Assembly (NCBI GenBank): GCA_029204225.1
Contig: CM055107.1
Span: 48,271,971-48,335,970, forward strand
DNA from: Diphasiastrum complanatum
Taxonomy: Eukaryota > Streptophyta > Lycopodiopsida > Lycopodiales > Lycopodiaceae
Length of the DNA: 64,000 bases
Reading direction: 5' to 3'
The notes under the pieces are model-generated. The model had not been told where the DNA came from, ran no database searches, and worked only from the letters and a program-made list of their open reading frames with translations. Position numbers and translations under genes: made by a program. Shown here piece after piece: positions 23,289 to 38,158 of this stretch; within the stretch, counting starts at the first letter, position 1; every line of letters begins with the position of its first letter.

Positions 23289-25840
23289 TTCTTGTGTTGG
23301 GACTGCAATACCTGCATTGAACCAATGAAAGATGAGTCAGTTATTTTAGAAATGTGATGAGAGTGAAAGTCAAACCACATGAATGTAGTGAAGTTAAAAT
23401 ATATTTTGATGCCATATATACCTCAAAATATTCATTTCAATCAATTCTCACTCCTTTCTCTCTCCGATAATTCGAGTAATGATTGCATGTTGTTGGAATA
23501 TGCACATTTATACTCCTCTTTCATTAGAGACCGCGTAACGGTAGATTTCTACATAAATCGACATAATTGTGATAAAAATTCTTTAGAGGTGATTATCGGA
23601 ATGTATTGGAGTAAATCTACAATTAGGTAGTGACATCTGCAAAATTTACTGAAAGAACATCCTAATTGCCTTGAGATTCACACTAGTTGCCTCTATATTG
23701 CTATTGATAAATAGTAAAGCCATCCACTAACCTATCCAAGAACTATCATCTCTCAATTATTCTCAATTTAATTATTTACTCATAGTTAGTGTGATTCATC
23801 AACCACCCACCCTTCCTTATACTACTTAGACCAAAGGATTTATGATGGTATTTTGGCAACTCAGGCTTGCCATCCTCACAAGCTATTATATCTCTATCAT
23901 ATAGACATTTACTTTGAAGCTACCACATCTGATTCATCAAAGTATTTGGTGCTAGTGTTTTTTATGTGCAGTTTCTAAATTTATTTTCCTTGGGAGTGAA
24001 CTGGTGTTGCTTTCTGAAAGTGACCATAATATCATCCCATACATCAGCAATCCAAATTGCATCCTTGAAAAATTATGATGACACTCATTTTCATAATATG
24101 TAAATAGGCCTATGATAAACTACAATCTCTTAAGAGTGGCGCCCATATAAATCATTTAGAGCTTGAGAGTAACCAAAATGAAGAATTGGAAGTGTTATAT
24201 TCAAACCTAGAAAGACATGTACATATTTTTGGGAAAACTTGTACATGGGTGAGTATTTACATGACACGTGTTGCAACAACATGGCCTTGGTAACTATGAA
24301 AACCTCGAAAACTAGACGTTTATAATACAGAAGTTGGTAGTCAATGTCTTCTCATAAAGAAGGTGATACAAAAATAGGTGTCTAGCAGATCGAGTCCTAG
24401 TTGGAACCTGATTATAGATTGTGGTCTCTTTCTGTATCTTTTTCTTGCTAAATCTTATTCTTCCTAGGATTTTTCTCAACCATATTGCTTCACCGAGTTG
24501 TGTTGATGAGGACCTTGTTCTCAACTTCTAAAAGGGGCCACACCACTATGTTATGCTTACTATCAAAAAATATGAGATTCTCATTTCCTACATGGAACAT
24601 ATACCTTTGATAGTCATGTTGCTTCCCTGTTCCATAATAGTGGTTTACCTTGCGCTACTTATTTTCACTAACATACAATGAACTGTTGAGATGTATTCTT
24701 GACGTACCTCAAATTTTACTTTGTTGTCTTTCAATAATCTTGAGAAGAAGACATCATGAGTTGACACACCAACCGAAAAAAAAGCTAATGTGTACTACTA
24801 ATTGATGTACAAAGTGATATCCACAAGGGATGTAAAAATCCAACATAGGCAATTTAACATGAACCTTGATAGGTGTATTCATTTGCTTGCATGCCTCCAT
24901 ATGGAACAGATTGAGCAATTTACTGACACGCGTAGTCTACGTAAGTCCAATACCTTGCTCCTTTAGCCATATTTCAACTTGCAAGCAGTAGTAAATAAGG
25001 TAAAGTCTGTGATATCAAACTAATTACATAGATCTGTTTTCACTACATTTAGCAAATCTTTGATTATTTGCTTTCAAATTCAAATCATCAACATGCATCA
25101 CAATCAAAATAAAACAAGAACGTTGAGGTATTATATATCCAAGGTCATGCCATAGTGGTTAAAAAGTTGCAAGAGCTTATATAACAATAACCGCCACAAA
25201 AGTAGTTACAGTTCTGATAATCGAAGAACTATGATTGCATATTGGGATTTAAAATGACTAAGAATTGTGTATCAAATGATTTTGCCAACAAAGAGATGAT
25301 GTTCATTTCATAATAGTTTCTTGCAATGAGTTTCATACTTTGACCACAAAATATGTCCGTGATTTTGAAATTTTAAAATTGGCAAAGATTCATGAATATT
25401 CATGATCAATATTCACAATAATCACAACCAGTGCTCAAAATTCTCACGACTAGTATTCACAATAATCATGGTCATTGTTCACAATAATCATGATCAATAT
25501 CTAAGTTATTAGCTTTTCAATATAGGTGATTTTAGATACTCTCTTCAGACACATCTCAGAAAAGTCAATCGATTCTTCATCCGATAAATGGAAGACATTT
25601 TGTATATATCATGCAAAACAAGACACTACTAGAAACAATAAAATTATATTGATTAAGAAATTATCAAAATATATTATCACTTGTCATATTTGTTCATTCA
25701 AGCGTGTGAGAGCGGAATAAGAAGAAGAAGAAGCTAGAACATGTGGAATCAAGCATGCATTATATCCTTTTAAGTCTCTTGTGACATATGTGATTATTAT
25801 AATCATCTTGTGAGAATTCTTCATGAAGGCTACAAACAAC
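23289..25840 (-). pseudogene. Decayed Copia-derived repeat, copy B
   Basis: In minus orientation this is the counterpart of 30600-32970. The minus strand near 25081-25110 reads ILIVMHVDDL, a variant of the RT catalytic box. The piece at 24780-24960 corresponds to the RNase H linker segment of copy A. Its left part (23289-23770) is repeated directly at 36328-36775. A transcript-like segment with frequent stops; no functional frame. Confidence 0.75.
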
Positions 25841-25848
25841 CTGCCGTT

Positions 25849-26187
25849 TCAGATTGGCAGATTGTCGGACCATTTCATGAACAATCTGTCGCCAAAATGG
25901 CATTGGCATAAAGAATATAGGCGGTCCATAACCACCCAACCTTTGCGGTTGGCGATTATGTTACCTTGAGGATTCACGTTATAATACGGATATGTGGATG
26001 ACTCTTCGGTAGGTGCGGTCGCCGCAGCCGCTTGTGACAGACCCCCCTCATCTTGACTAAGCAAGCTTTGCAATTGTGCTTCTTGCTCAGAAGATAACGA
26101 TACATAGAAGTTTGAGACATGGTCTCTCGAGCTCACACCAGTGCCAGATCCCGACATGTTTTCTACATTCATAAACATACAAACCAT
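25849..26187 (-). CDS. Hypothetical protein fragment, unknown
   Basis: A 112-residue minus-strand frame: a Ser/Gly/Thr-rich start (MSGSGTGVSSRDH), a Gln/Ser region (EQEAQLQSLLSQDEGG), then YPYYNVNPQGNIIANRKGWV and a tail with CQCHFGDRLFMKW. The style is that of plant CACTA/transposase-related proteins with a low-complexity N-terminus, but I see no defining motif. It is wedged between two Copia remnants, and its open frame ends at the junction with the decayed repeat (25840). Confidence 0.35.
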   Translation of the reverse strand: MVCMFMNVENMSGSGTGVSSRDHVSNFYVSLSSEQEAQLQSLLSQDEGGLSQAAAATAPTEESSTYPYYNVNPQGNIIANRKGWVVMDRLYSLCQCHFGDRLFMKWSDNLPI

Positions 26188-26229
26188 TACAATAAACCCT
26201 AATATATTGAAATGAAGAAAAAAAGAAAA

Positions 26230-28735
26230 TCAAGTGGTTGTAAGAGATTTGCACTCAACTTCACAAGATGATAAGGATATAGTTGCTTGCTTATTTGATA
26301 GCCAAGAAACCAAATTCCCTCCATGAAAAACTGTGTAAACACTTGTGGATTTCTTATCTATCCTGTCTCCTGCAAAATCTGAGTTTGAAAAAGCAACCAA
26401 AGTTACATCTTCTCCTTTGTAGATCAATCCAAAGTCTAAGGTAGAAGATACATATCTCAAGATTCTTTTAGCCAACTTCCAATGATATTTCTTTGGATCC
26501 TGCATGTGTTGGCTTAACTTATGCACACTAAAGCTTAGATCATACCTTGTCACAGTTAACCATATAAGTGAGCCAATAATACTCCTATAAAGAGTGATGT
26601 CCTCAAAGGATCTTTCATCATCTTTCATAGGAACTTTTACAATGTGCTCCATTGGTGTATCTATGCCTTTATAGTTTTCCATTTGAAATTTCTTAAGCAT
26701 GGAAAGTGCATATCTACTTTGACTTATGAAAGCATGTTCTTTCCAAAAGTCAATTTCTAGGCCTAAAATGTAGTGAAGAACTCCTAGATCTTGCATCTTA
26801 AATCCACTACCAAGTGCATACTTAGTTTCTTCAACTAGCTCCTCATTATTTCCACTAAGAATGACATCATCTACATAGATGAGAAGAATAACTACAAATT
26901 TATTTACAAACTGAATATACAATGAAGGGTCATATTCACTAACACGAAATCCGAGTGATATGAGAAAGGAGTTGAGCATTGTATACCAAGACCTTGGTGC
27001 TTCTTTTAGGTCATAGAGACTTTCGAACAAAAGACAAACTTTTGATTCTTCACCAACTTTCACAAATCCAGGTGGTTGCTCCATGTAGATCTCCTCCTCA
27101 AGGTAACCATTGAAAAAGGCATTAGAAACATCAAGTTGAAACATCCTCCAATTTTGATAACATGCAAGAGAAATGAGAATTCTTATAGTTACCATTTTTG
27201 CAATAGCTGCAAAAGTGTCTTCATAGTCAAGACCTTTGATTCGAGAGTAACCTTTGGCACAAACTCTTGCTTTGAATTTGCTGATGGATCCATCATTGTT
27301 GTACTTGATCCTGAATACTCACTTACATCCAATGACATGCATGTTGTTAGCTTGCTCCAGAAGCTCACATGTGTGGTTTGACATCAAGGCTTCAAACTCG
27401 AGGGTCATTGCTTCAACCCATTTCTTGGATTGAAGTGCTTATTGGACATCTTTAGGCTGTTCATCTGATATGAAGAATGCATGATAGGAAGTTTCACCTT
27501 CCACTTGCCTTCCTCCCTCATCATAAGTGAGCCTTCTTGGCTCAGATCTTTCTCTTGTGGATCTTCTTGGTGTAGGTGTTTGAAGTTGCTCCACCTCAAG
27601 CCTCGGCCCCACCACTTCTTGAACAATATTAAGATTGATGATTGTAGATCCTGCATGAGACTCCTTGATCTTTGCTTCATCCAAGTTAAATTTTTTATCT
27701 TCATGAAAGATCACATTTCTACTTACAACATTCTTGTCAGTAGATGGAACATAAACTTTATACACTTTCTTAGAAGATGCATATCGAACAAAAATACCTT
27801 TAATAGCAATAGGATCATCCTTTTTCCTAGTCTCTAAAGGAACATGCACAAAGCATAAATAGCCAAAGTTCCTAAGATGATATACCTTAGGTTTTTTCTT
27901 GTACAACATCGCAAATGGTGTTCTTCCTTCTATAGCAAGATTAGGAAGCCTAATACAAAGATAATTTGCACATGCAACTACTTCTCCCCAAAATTCTTTA
28001 GGTAGAGATGCTTCTAGCCTAATGGCTTTTGCACATTCACATAATGGTCTATTTTTTTCTTTCAGCAACTTTATTTTTTTGAGGAGTATAAGAACAAGAA
28101 AATTATCTCTATATTCTCTCTTGCTCACAGTAGAGGTATATTCACCGCCACTATCACTTCTCAAAGCTTTTAACTTGAAATAAAACTACTTTTATACATA
28201 AGCTTTGAAAGTAAGAAAGACATCATAAACCATGGCTTCAGAAGATAGCATGTAGATCCAAGAATACCTTGTGTAATCATCTATGAAAGAAACAAAGCAA
28301 TTTGCTCCTCCTTTGCTCTTGCTTGAAGAGACATGAACATCAGAGTGCACGAGTTCAAATGGATGTTGAGTTTTGATGTTGGATCTCAGAAAAGGTCTCC
28401 TATGTGATTTTGCCAAAACACAAGCTTCACAAGGTTGAAGCTCCTTTGAAAGTGTCTTTGGTAGTGCAACTACTTTTCCTTCCTTGACCATAGATTGCAT
28501 AGCCTTGAAATTGAGATGTCCCAATCTCTTATGTCATAGGTCCTCCTGATGAACCTTGGTCTCATAAGCAACATCATAAATGTTAGCACTCTCCCTAGAA
28601 TCTAGCTTGTACAACTTTCCAACTCTAGATCCTCTACCTATCATTTCACTCTCCCTTGAGATTACACACTTGTCAATATAAGATTTGACATCCAATCCAT
28701 TATCAAACAACTGTCCTACACTAATGAGCAAAAGT
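26230..28735 (-). pseudogene. Copia integrase-RT-RNase H pseudogene
   Basis: On the minus strand: gag-pre-integrase remnant (28731-28534, LISVGQLFDNGLDVKSYIDK), integrase (28524-28192: GHLNFKAM, CEACVLAKSHRRPF, HSDVHV, FIDDYTRYSWIYML) continuing in another frame (28164-27439: RSDSGGEYTST, ECAKAIRLEASLPKEFWGE, the E of the triad lost around the junction), then RT (27195 downward: LDVSNAFFNGYLEEEIYMEQ, LIYVDDVILSG) and RNase H up to LSSCEVECKSL. Gag, knuckle and protease are absent and the RNase H end is cut at 26230. No LTRs flank it. The RT-RNase H part is open for 321 residues, so decay is moderate. Confidence 0.9.
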
Positions 28736-28739
28736 GAGA

Positions 28740-29334
28740 TGCATTTACATTATGTTTTATACCATGGTTTATACCGAAGGGGCCTTTTTTCCATCAGTCA
28801 CGGTATTACCCTCGATGAACAAAGTATTTAGGAATTCCTCTTGGCCTGCTTGACCCTCCCTATACTAACCCTCTCTGTAACCCTCTGTATAACCCTTCCT
28901 ATAACCCTCCCTATAAATCTTTGAAAAATGTTAAAATTTGCAAGGCTTATACTGAGGCCAAATGACGAACTCGACGATTGAGCTTTCCGCTCCTCCCATG
29001 ACTCATTTTAAATTCTATCTTAATAAAAAATGCTCAAAAAAAGCGCAAAATCACGTGTCTTGTTGTAGTGAATTTTGGGAAAAAAAAAGGAGGTCATTTA
29101 AAGCCTGAAATGTTAGATTTTGAATAAGATGGAGGACATGGGATTGGAGATGTACATATGTTGTTGAAGGCCAAGATGAATCTATAAGAGAAGCTTTTCC
29201 TGCTTTACATAAATAAGGAGGACTTGGGAAATCTTTCTTTTTGAGGCAACTTGGTTCACACTAGCAAGAAATGTGTTTTGTGTACGTTTTGGTAGTTCAA
29301 AAGGGAAAAAGACAATTGGTCTAGTTTTGATGCG
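28740..29334. repeat. Degenerate AACCCTCCCTAT-type minisatellite and flanks
   Basis: Bases 28850-28920 consist of about five imperfect ~12-bp units of the form AACCCTCYCTRT (for example TGACCCTCCCTATACTAACC, then CTCTCTGTAACCCTCTGTAT). It is not the plant telomere heptamer (CCCTAAA). The remaining sequence to 29334 contains no supported gene; the minus strand at 29061-29074 has a CACTACAACAAGAC end reminiscent of CACTA termini. Confidence 0.6.
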
Positions 29335-29532
29335 ATGGATGTGTGCTTGGTAAGCAAATTTTTACCTTTTATCCATCAGCCTCAAAAAAACAATAGGTTA
29401 TTTTTGCAAGTTTTGGTTTATATATGCTCTAATCCTGATCACTTGCTTACGCGATGTATCTCTTTTCATCCACATTACGTTTCAATATTCACCAAACAAA
29501 TTGTGGATTCAGGTGTTGATGCCAATAGTTGA
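29335..29532 (+). pseudogene. Possible Copia knuckle-protease remnant
   Basis: A 65-residue frame contains CSNPDHLLTRCISFHP, reminiscent of a CCHC knuckle with its first Cys lost, followed 20 residues later by IVDSGVDANS, which resembles the retropepsin DSG motif. Order and spacing fit the Copia gag-protease boundary, and the decayed Copia copy A starts 330 bp downstream on the same strand. Weak on its own. Confidence 0.4.
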
Positions 29533-29864
29533 AAGCTCAATGATCAACTAAAGGGATGTCTTCTCTTTTTCAATCATTTGCCATCGTGTAGGGAACCTTA
29601 CCAATCTTGACTGCACATGGAAAAGTCTCTTGTTTAGGAATTTCAATTCCAGCAGCACTTGTCAAAACCTTTGTCCTTCCAACAACCAAGCAACTATTAA
29701 AGGAATCTACATGCGAGCCCATGTATAGGTCAATGTATTTCATTCTACTAGCCAATCAGTGTGTTGGTTTTTTTGTGAAACACATTGTAAGGATGTAGGA
29801 TATAATAGTTCATATTGTTGTCACTTTCTAGTTGACTTTCTTATTCAAATGGTGCTGATTTTTA

Positions 29865-32800
29865 ATTGATGTCATTGAGGCGTTTTGATTTTTTTTTAAC
29901 ATCTTTTGGAACTTACCAATTAGAGGATTTTGAAAACTACTTATATTCAAATTCAAGTGCCTAATTACCTTACCTTGGGTTGCATGCACATGTATTCTAA
30001 TCTTAATCCAATAGTTCCTATGAGATTTGTATCAAGGAAATTCAAATTGAGATTTTGAATTGATTGAGAATTGATTTTGAATCTAGCATTGTAGACCAGC
30101 CATTAAAAATCCTAAAAAAGTTGCAATTTTTGGCCTTGCTTTGCAAAGGTATTACTATGTTACTGTGTTTTGAGGTTGGTTAATCAAATATAGAAGAAAG
30201 TCAACGTTGAAGTCTAATACGTGGTGGTGGTCTAAACTTTTAAAGTTTGGCTTGGCTATTAGGCCTTGTAAGTGAAGTCTTGCAAATGTTGAAATCTCAA
30301 GTTTTTCACTTGTAAGTTTTCTTTGATTTGGTGTCTTTGAGCTCATGTAAAAACATGTTATCATTTCCAAATACATGGACAAAATGTAGTATGCTTTCTT
30401 GGATCAATTATTACATGCAAAAAAGAACATAGGCTGCATTCATAGAAAGAAAAACAAACAAATTTATTGGCTATTGCATGCTTAATTGTGAACATCCAGA
30501 TTATAATAATCACATGTGTGTGGGAGACTTGAAGAAATTTGATGCATGCTTGTTTCCACATGTTCTAGTTTCTTCTTCCTCAATATTCCGCTCTCGCATG
30601 CTTTAATGAACAAATATGACAAATGATATTATATTTTGATAATTTCTTAGTCAATATATTTTATTGTTTCTAATAGTGTCTTGTTTTTCATGATATATAC
30701 AAAATGTCTTCCATATATCGGATGAAGAATCAATTGACTTTTCAGAGATGCGTATGAAGAGATTATCTAAAATTACTTACATTGAAAATGATCATGATTA
30801 TTGTGAATAGTGATCATGATTATTGTGAATACTAGTCGTGATAATTTTGAACACTGACTGTGATTATGTCAATATTGATCATGAATATTCATGAATCCTT
30901 GCCAATTTCAAAATTTCAAAATCACGGACATATTTTGTGGTCAAAGTACGAAACCCATTGCAAGAAACTATCATGAAATGAAGATCATCTCTTTGTTGGC
31001 AAAATCATTTCATACACAATTCTTAGTAATTTTAAATCCCAATATGCAATCTTAGTTCTTCGATTATCAGAATTGTAACTACTTTTGTGGTGGGGATTGT
31101 TATATGTGAGCTCTTGCAACTTTTTCACCATTATGGCATGGCCTTTGATATATAATACCACAACGTTCTTGTTTTATTCTGATTGTGATGTATGTTGATG
31201 ATTTGACTATTAATGCATATAATCAAAGATTTGGTAAATGTTGTGAAAATAGATCTATGTAATTAGTTTGATATGACATACTTGACTTTAATTAGTATTG
31301 CTTGCAAGTTGAAATATGGCAAAAGGAGCAAGGTATTGGACTTACATAGACTACGCGTGTCAGTAAATTGCTCAATTTGTTCCATATGGAAGCATGCAAG
31401 CAAATGAATACACCTATTGAGGTTCGTGTTAAATTGGCTATGTTGGATTTGTACATCCCTTGTGGATATCACTTTGTACATCAATCAGTAGGCAATTTGA
31501 TCTACACAACAATAACAAGACTACACATTAGCTGTATTGCTAGTGGTTTCAAGCAAGGGAGATTCTTCAAATTGGATGCTAATGTGATGGTTGGAAGTGT
31601 GAACATGGCAAGGGAGGAGCTCACTCAAGTGGAATTATGGCACAAAAGGTTAGGCCATCCTAACTACAAAGCTATGGAGACCATGGTGACAAAGGAGCTA
31701 GCAAAAGGACTTCCCAAAACTCTCCTCTTGATTTTATACACCTTTTATTTTGGTTGGTGAGTCAACTCACGATGTATTCTTCTCAATATTTTTGAAAGAC
31801 AACAAAGTGAAATTTGAGGTATGTCAAGAGTACACCTCAACAATTCATTGTATGTTACTGAAAATAAGTAGCCCAAGTTGAACCACTATTATTGACTAGG
31901 GAAGCAACATGACAATCAGAGGTATACGTTCCATGTAGGAAATGAGAATCTCATATTTTCTGATAGTAAGCATAACATAGTGGTGGCCCAATCTAGAAGT
32001 TGAGAACAAAGTCCTCATCAACACAACTCGATGAAGCAATATGGTTGAGAAAATCCCAGGAGAGAATAAGATTTAGCAAGAAAAAGATATAGAAAGAGAC
32101 CACAATCCATAATCAGGTTCCAACTAGGACTCGATTTGCTAGACGCCTAGTGTATCATCTATAAACTTAGCACATTGAATTTTTGTATCGCCTTCTTTAT
32201 GAGAAGACATTGACTGCCAACTTTTGTATTATAAACGTCTAGTTTTTTTCATAGTTACCAAGGCCATGTTGCTGCAACATGTGTCATGTAAATACTAACC
32301 CATGTACAAATTGTCTCAAAAATATGTACATATCTTTTTAGGTTTGAATATAACACTTCCAATTTTTTATTTTGGTTACTCTCAAGCTCTGAATGATTTA
32401 TATGGGCGCCACTCTTAAGAGATTGTAGTTTATCATAGGCCTATTTACATATCATGAAAATGAGTGCCATCATTATTTTTCAATGATGCAATTCGGATTG
32501 CCGATGTATGGGATGATATTATGGTCACTTTGAGAAAGCAGCACCAATTCACTCCTAAGGAAAATAAATTTGAAAACTGCACATAGAAATTACTAGCACC
32601 AAATACTTTGATGAATCAGATGTGGTAGTTTCAAAGTAAATGTCTATATGATAGAGATATAATAGCTTGTGAGGATGGCAAGCCTGAGTTGCCAAAATAC
32701 CATCATAAATCCTTTGCTCTAAGTAGTATAAGGGAGGGTGGGTGATTGATGAATCACACTAACTATGAGTAAATAATTATATTGAGAATAATGGGAGATG

Positions 32801-32970
32801 ATAACTCTTGGATAGGTTAGTGGATGGCTTTACTTTTTATCAAGAGCAATATAGAGGCAATTAGTGTGAATCTCAAGACGAATAGGATGTTCTTTCAGTA
32901 AATTTTTCAGATGACACTACCTAATTGTAGATTTACTCCAATACATTGCTATAATCACCTCTAAAGAAAT
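29865..32970 (+). pseudogene. Decayed Copia-derived repeat, copy A
   Basis: The longest copy of the dispersed family. RT remnants are visible at 31170-31260 (ILIVMYVDDLTINAYNQRFG; the YVDD box is intact) and the RT/RNase H linker at 31388-31530 (ACKQMNTPIEVRVKLAM, then VGNLIYTTITRLHIS). At 31533-31700 a gag-pre-integrase-like piece (GRFFKLDANVM, ELWHKRLGHPNYKAMETMV) is out of canonical order, which indicates rearrangement or a second insertion. Most of the rest is non-coding. Parts recur inverted at 926-1970 (matching 29865-30600) and at 23570-25840 (matching 30600-32970), and directly at 17200-18310. Confidence 0.8.
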
Positions 32971-33329
32971 AAATATGTATTACACCCTACAAGGTAAACT
33001 AATTCATAAGACTGCATAACTACAACGAATCTGCCCTGAAGTAAAGTGTAGAAATCCAAGTCTTCACAATACTGCTTAACTCAAGATTTGATCATGAATT
33101 TTAGAAAAAAAATCTTACAAATTTGCTGCTTCGACACCAATTCAAATAAGATATTCATAGACATTGCAGGATCTATTCAAGCATCTGTAATTGAGAAAAA
33201 AGTTGTCAGAACATGCAACTGTTCAAGCTATACTACCGTGTAAAGTTTTATGCGCTCCTTTATATCTATATCAGATTTTTTTTTTCATCTCTTGGTTTGC
33301 TAGCAATCAAAAGTTTTCTCTGTACTGAG
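32971..33329 (-). other. Downstream flank of the GH9 gene
   Basis: AT-rich sequence without an open frame. It presumably contains the GH9 3' UTR near its right side. No canonical AATAAA could be assigned with confidence on the minus strand. Confidence 0.4.
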
Positions 33330-36041
<2,712 letters not shown>

Positions 36042-36327
36042 TAAAAAGGGTGCCATGTGGAAGAATTGGGGACGCTGCCCTAATTCGTGTGACAATGGCG
36101 GGAAATATTCTGTTTTCTCTCAAATGTGTTTTTCTTACAAATCGCTAAGAGGTCTGGTTCATCTTTTTAATTAGGTGTGCATACTCACACTTCGAGATGA
36201 AAACCAAGACAGGACATGAGTAGAGATGCATGCTACAATATTGAAACACTTAATTAGATCCAGCTGAGTCGTCCTCGTCTTGGCGATTGACATCGCGATC
36301 GGACTCATGTGACTGCGATCCATGGGA

Positions 36328-36775
36328 TTGGGACTGCAATACTTGCATCAAACCAATGGAAGATGAGTCAGTTATTTTAGAAATGTGATGAGAGTGAAAG
36401 TCAGACCACATGAATGTAGTGAAGTTAAAATATATTTTAAAGCCATATATACCTCAAAATATCCATCCCAATCAATTCTCACTCCTCTCTCCAATAATTC
36501 GAGTAATGATTGCATGTTGTTACAATATGCACATTTATACTTCTCTTTCATGAGAGACCACTTAACGGCAGATTTCTACATAAACCGACATAATGGTGAT
36601 AATAATTCTTTGGAGTAAATCTACAATTAGGTAGTGACATCTGAAAACTTTACTGAAAGAACATCCTAATTGCCTTGAGATTCACACTAGTTGCCTCTGT
36701 ATTGCTCTTGATAGAAAGTAAGGCCACCCACCAACCTATCCAAGAGTTATCATCTCTCAATTATTCTCAATCTAT
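36328..36775 (-). repeat. Copy E of the decayed Copia-derived repeat family
   Basis: It begins GGGACTGCAATACTTGCATC and matches 23289-23770 in direct orientation at about 90 percent identity by eye, with a ~30-bp deletion near 36610. Its distal part is the inverted counterpart of 32750-32970. Together these two pieces bracket the GH9 gene in opposite orientation. Confidence 0.85.
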
Positions 36776-38158
36776 GGGTAAGGCCGGCGGCTCCTATTAC
36801 CCAGGCCAAATGGGGGGCAAGTGCCATGGAAAAGCCACCGACCGAGCCATTAAGGAGCCCCATGCCCATTAATGGGTATTTTGGTCTACTATTTTCCTCC
36901 CCTTGCTCGTCCTCCTTTCTTTGTCCACCATATCGTGCTCACCAGCTCAAAGAGCCCTGCTTATCATATCGTGCGTGCTTATATAACTCAAGTTTCTTGC
37001 TTGATTTTCGTCCATATCACTTGATATAGCATCTTGTGGGATAGCTCACTTTTGGTGATGTCCATTTAGTGATGAAATTAGCAGAATTTCGACTTCAAGA
37101 TATGGAAGAGATTGTGTGTGTTGTCAATCTCTGTGATGAAATTAGCAGAATTTTGACTTCAAGATATGCATGTAGTGGGCCCATAACCCTTGTTAAGTCT
37201 AATGCATGCAACCAAAGGACGTATCAGACATCAATCATTCAGTTGTACACACAGGAAATCTTCATCCTACTAAAAAGCTTCATCTATCATTTAATATACA
37301 TGATCTCTTCACAGAGATTGACAGCACACACAATCTCTTTGATCTCATTCTATGATACTCACAAAAGGCATATATTAACTGCCAGAGTATCTCATGTATA
37401 TCTACTAGCTAACACGTTGCTATCAACTATCACTCGCATCATTTCAGCCTAAACACAATCACATTATCTACCTAACTACCAACTGCTTGACATGCTAGAA
37501 TGGAATCTAAGAGACAAGCTGGCCAAACCCACTTGTCAGCTTTGAATGGCTGATCAAAGTGTGGTCCGACCTACCGGTTTCCTTCCACAAGTGCTGATCA
37601 ATGCTTCATGCCAATTCTCGGCACTTCGCGTTCCTTCATTATTGCGAATGATGAATCATTCCAAATCATCAATCAACCTCATTTTTTGAGTTTTCGATCG
37701 AAATTGGGAGCAATCTTTGGAATATTCTATTTGAATCCATATTCCATCAAGATGAATCGACCTGAATGTTCCAAAATATAGATTGGTTGCATTTGATGAG
37801 CCATGTCTAGTGATAAGCACCAAACTCATAGCATAAGTGACAAATGTGAGCTATTGTGAGTGATAGACATATAAATTGAGCAATTTGTACAATATCCTAA
37901 ATAGAATATTCCTTTAAATATTTGACCACTCAATGAGCAACCTTAAGTGATCAAGTCCAAAATTGTGCTATCATGAGTAATAGGCTTCAAATTTGACCTA
38001 TCTCATGTGATGGGAGTCAATTCCATCAATAAGGAGTTCACCTGGGTCAATTCAATGACCCAAGTCAGGCGATAAGGACCAAACTTGCATATTATGAATC
38101 AAATTCCAACTAGCTTGAGACATAAAAATTAGAGGTGAGGTATCTACTATCCTAAACT
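36776..38158. other. No confident gene
   Basis: Bases 36776-36870 are unusually GC-rich for the window (GGGTAAGGCCGGCGGCTCCT). A ~40-bp segment (GATGAAATTAGCAGAATTT and following) is repeated 64 bp apart at 37071 and 37135. The rest is AT-rich and without a supported reading frame. Confidence 0.5.

Noticed and set aside
28850-28920. Interstitial telomere repeat
   Set aside because: Units are AACCCTCYCTRT-like, not CCCTAAA.
29061-29074. CACTACAACAAGAC on the minus strand as a CACTA terminus
   Set aside because: No matching inverted end or 3-bp target duplication was found in the window; the similarity may be coincidental.
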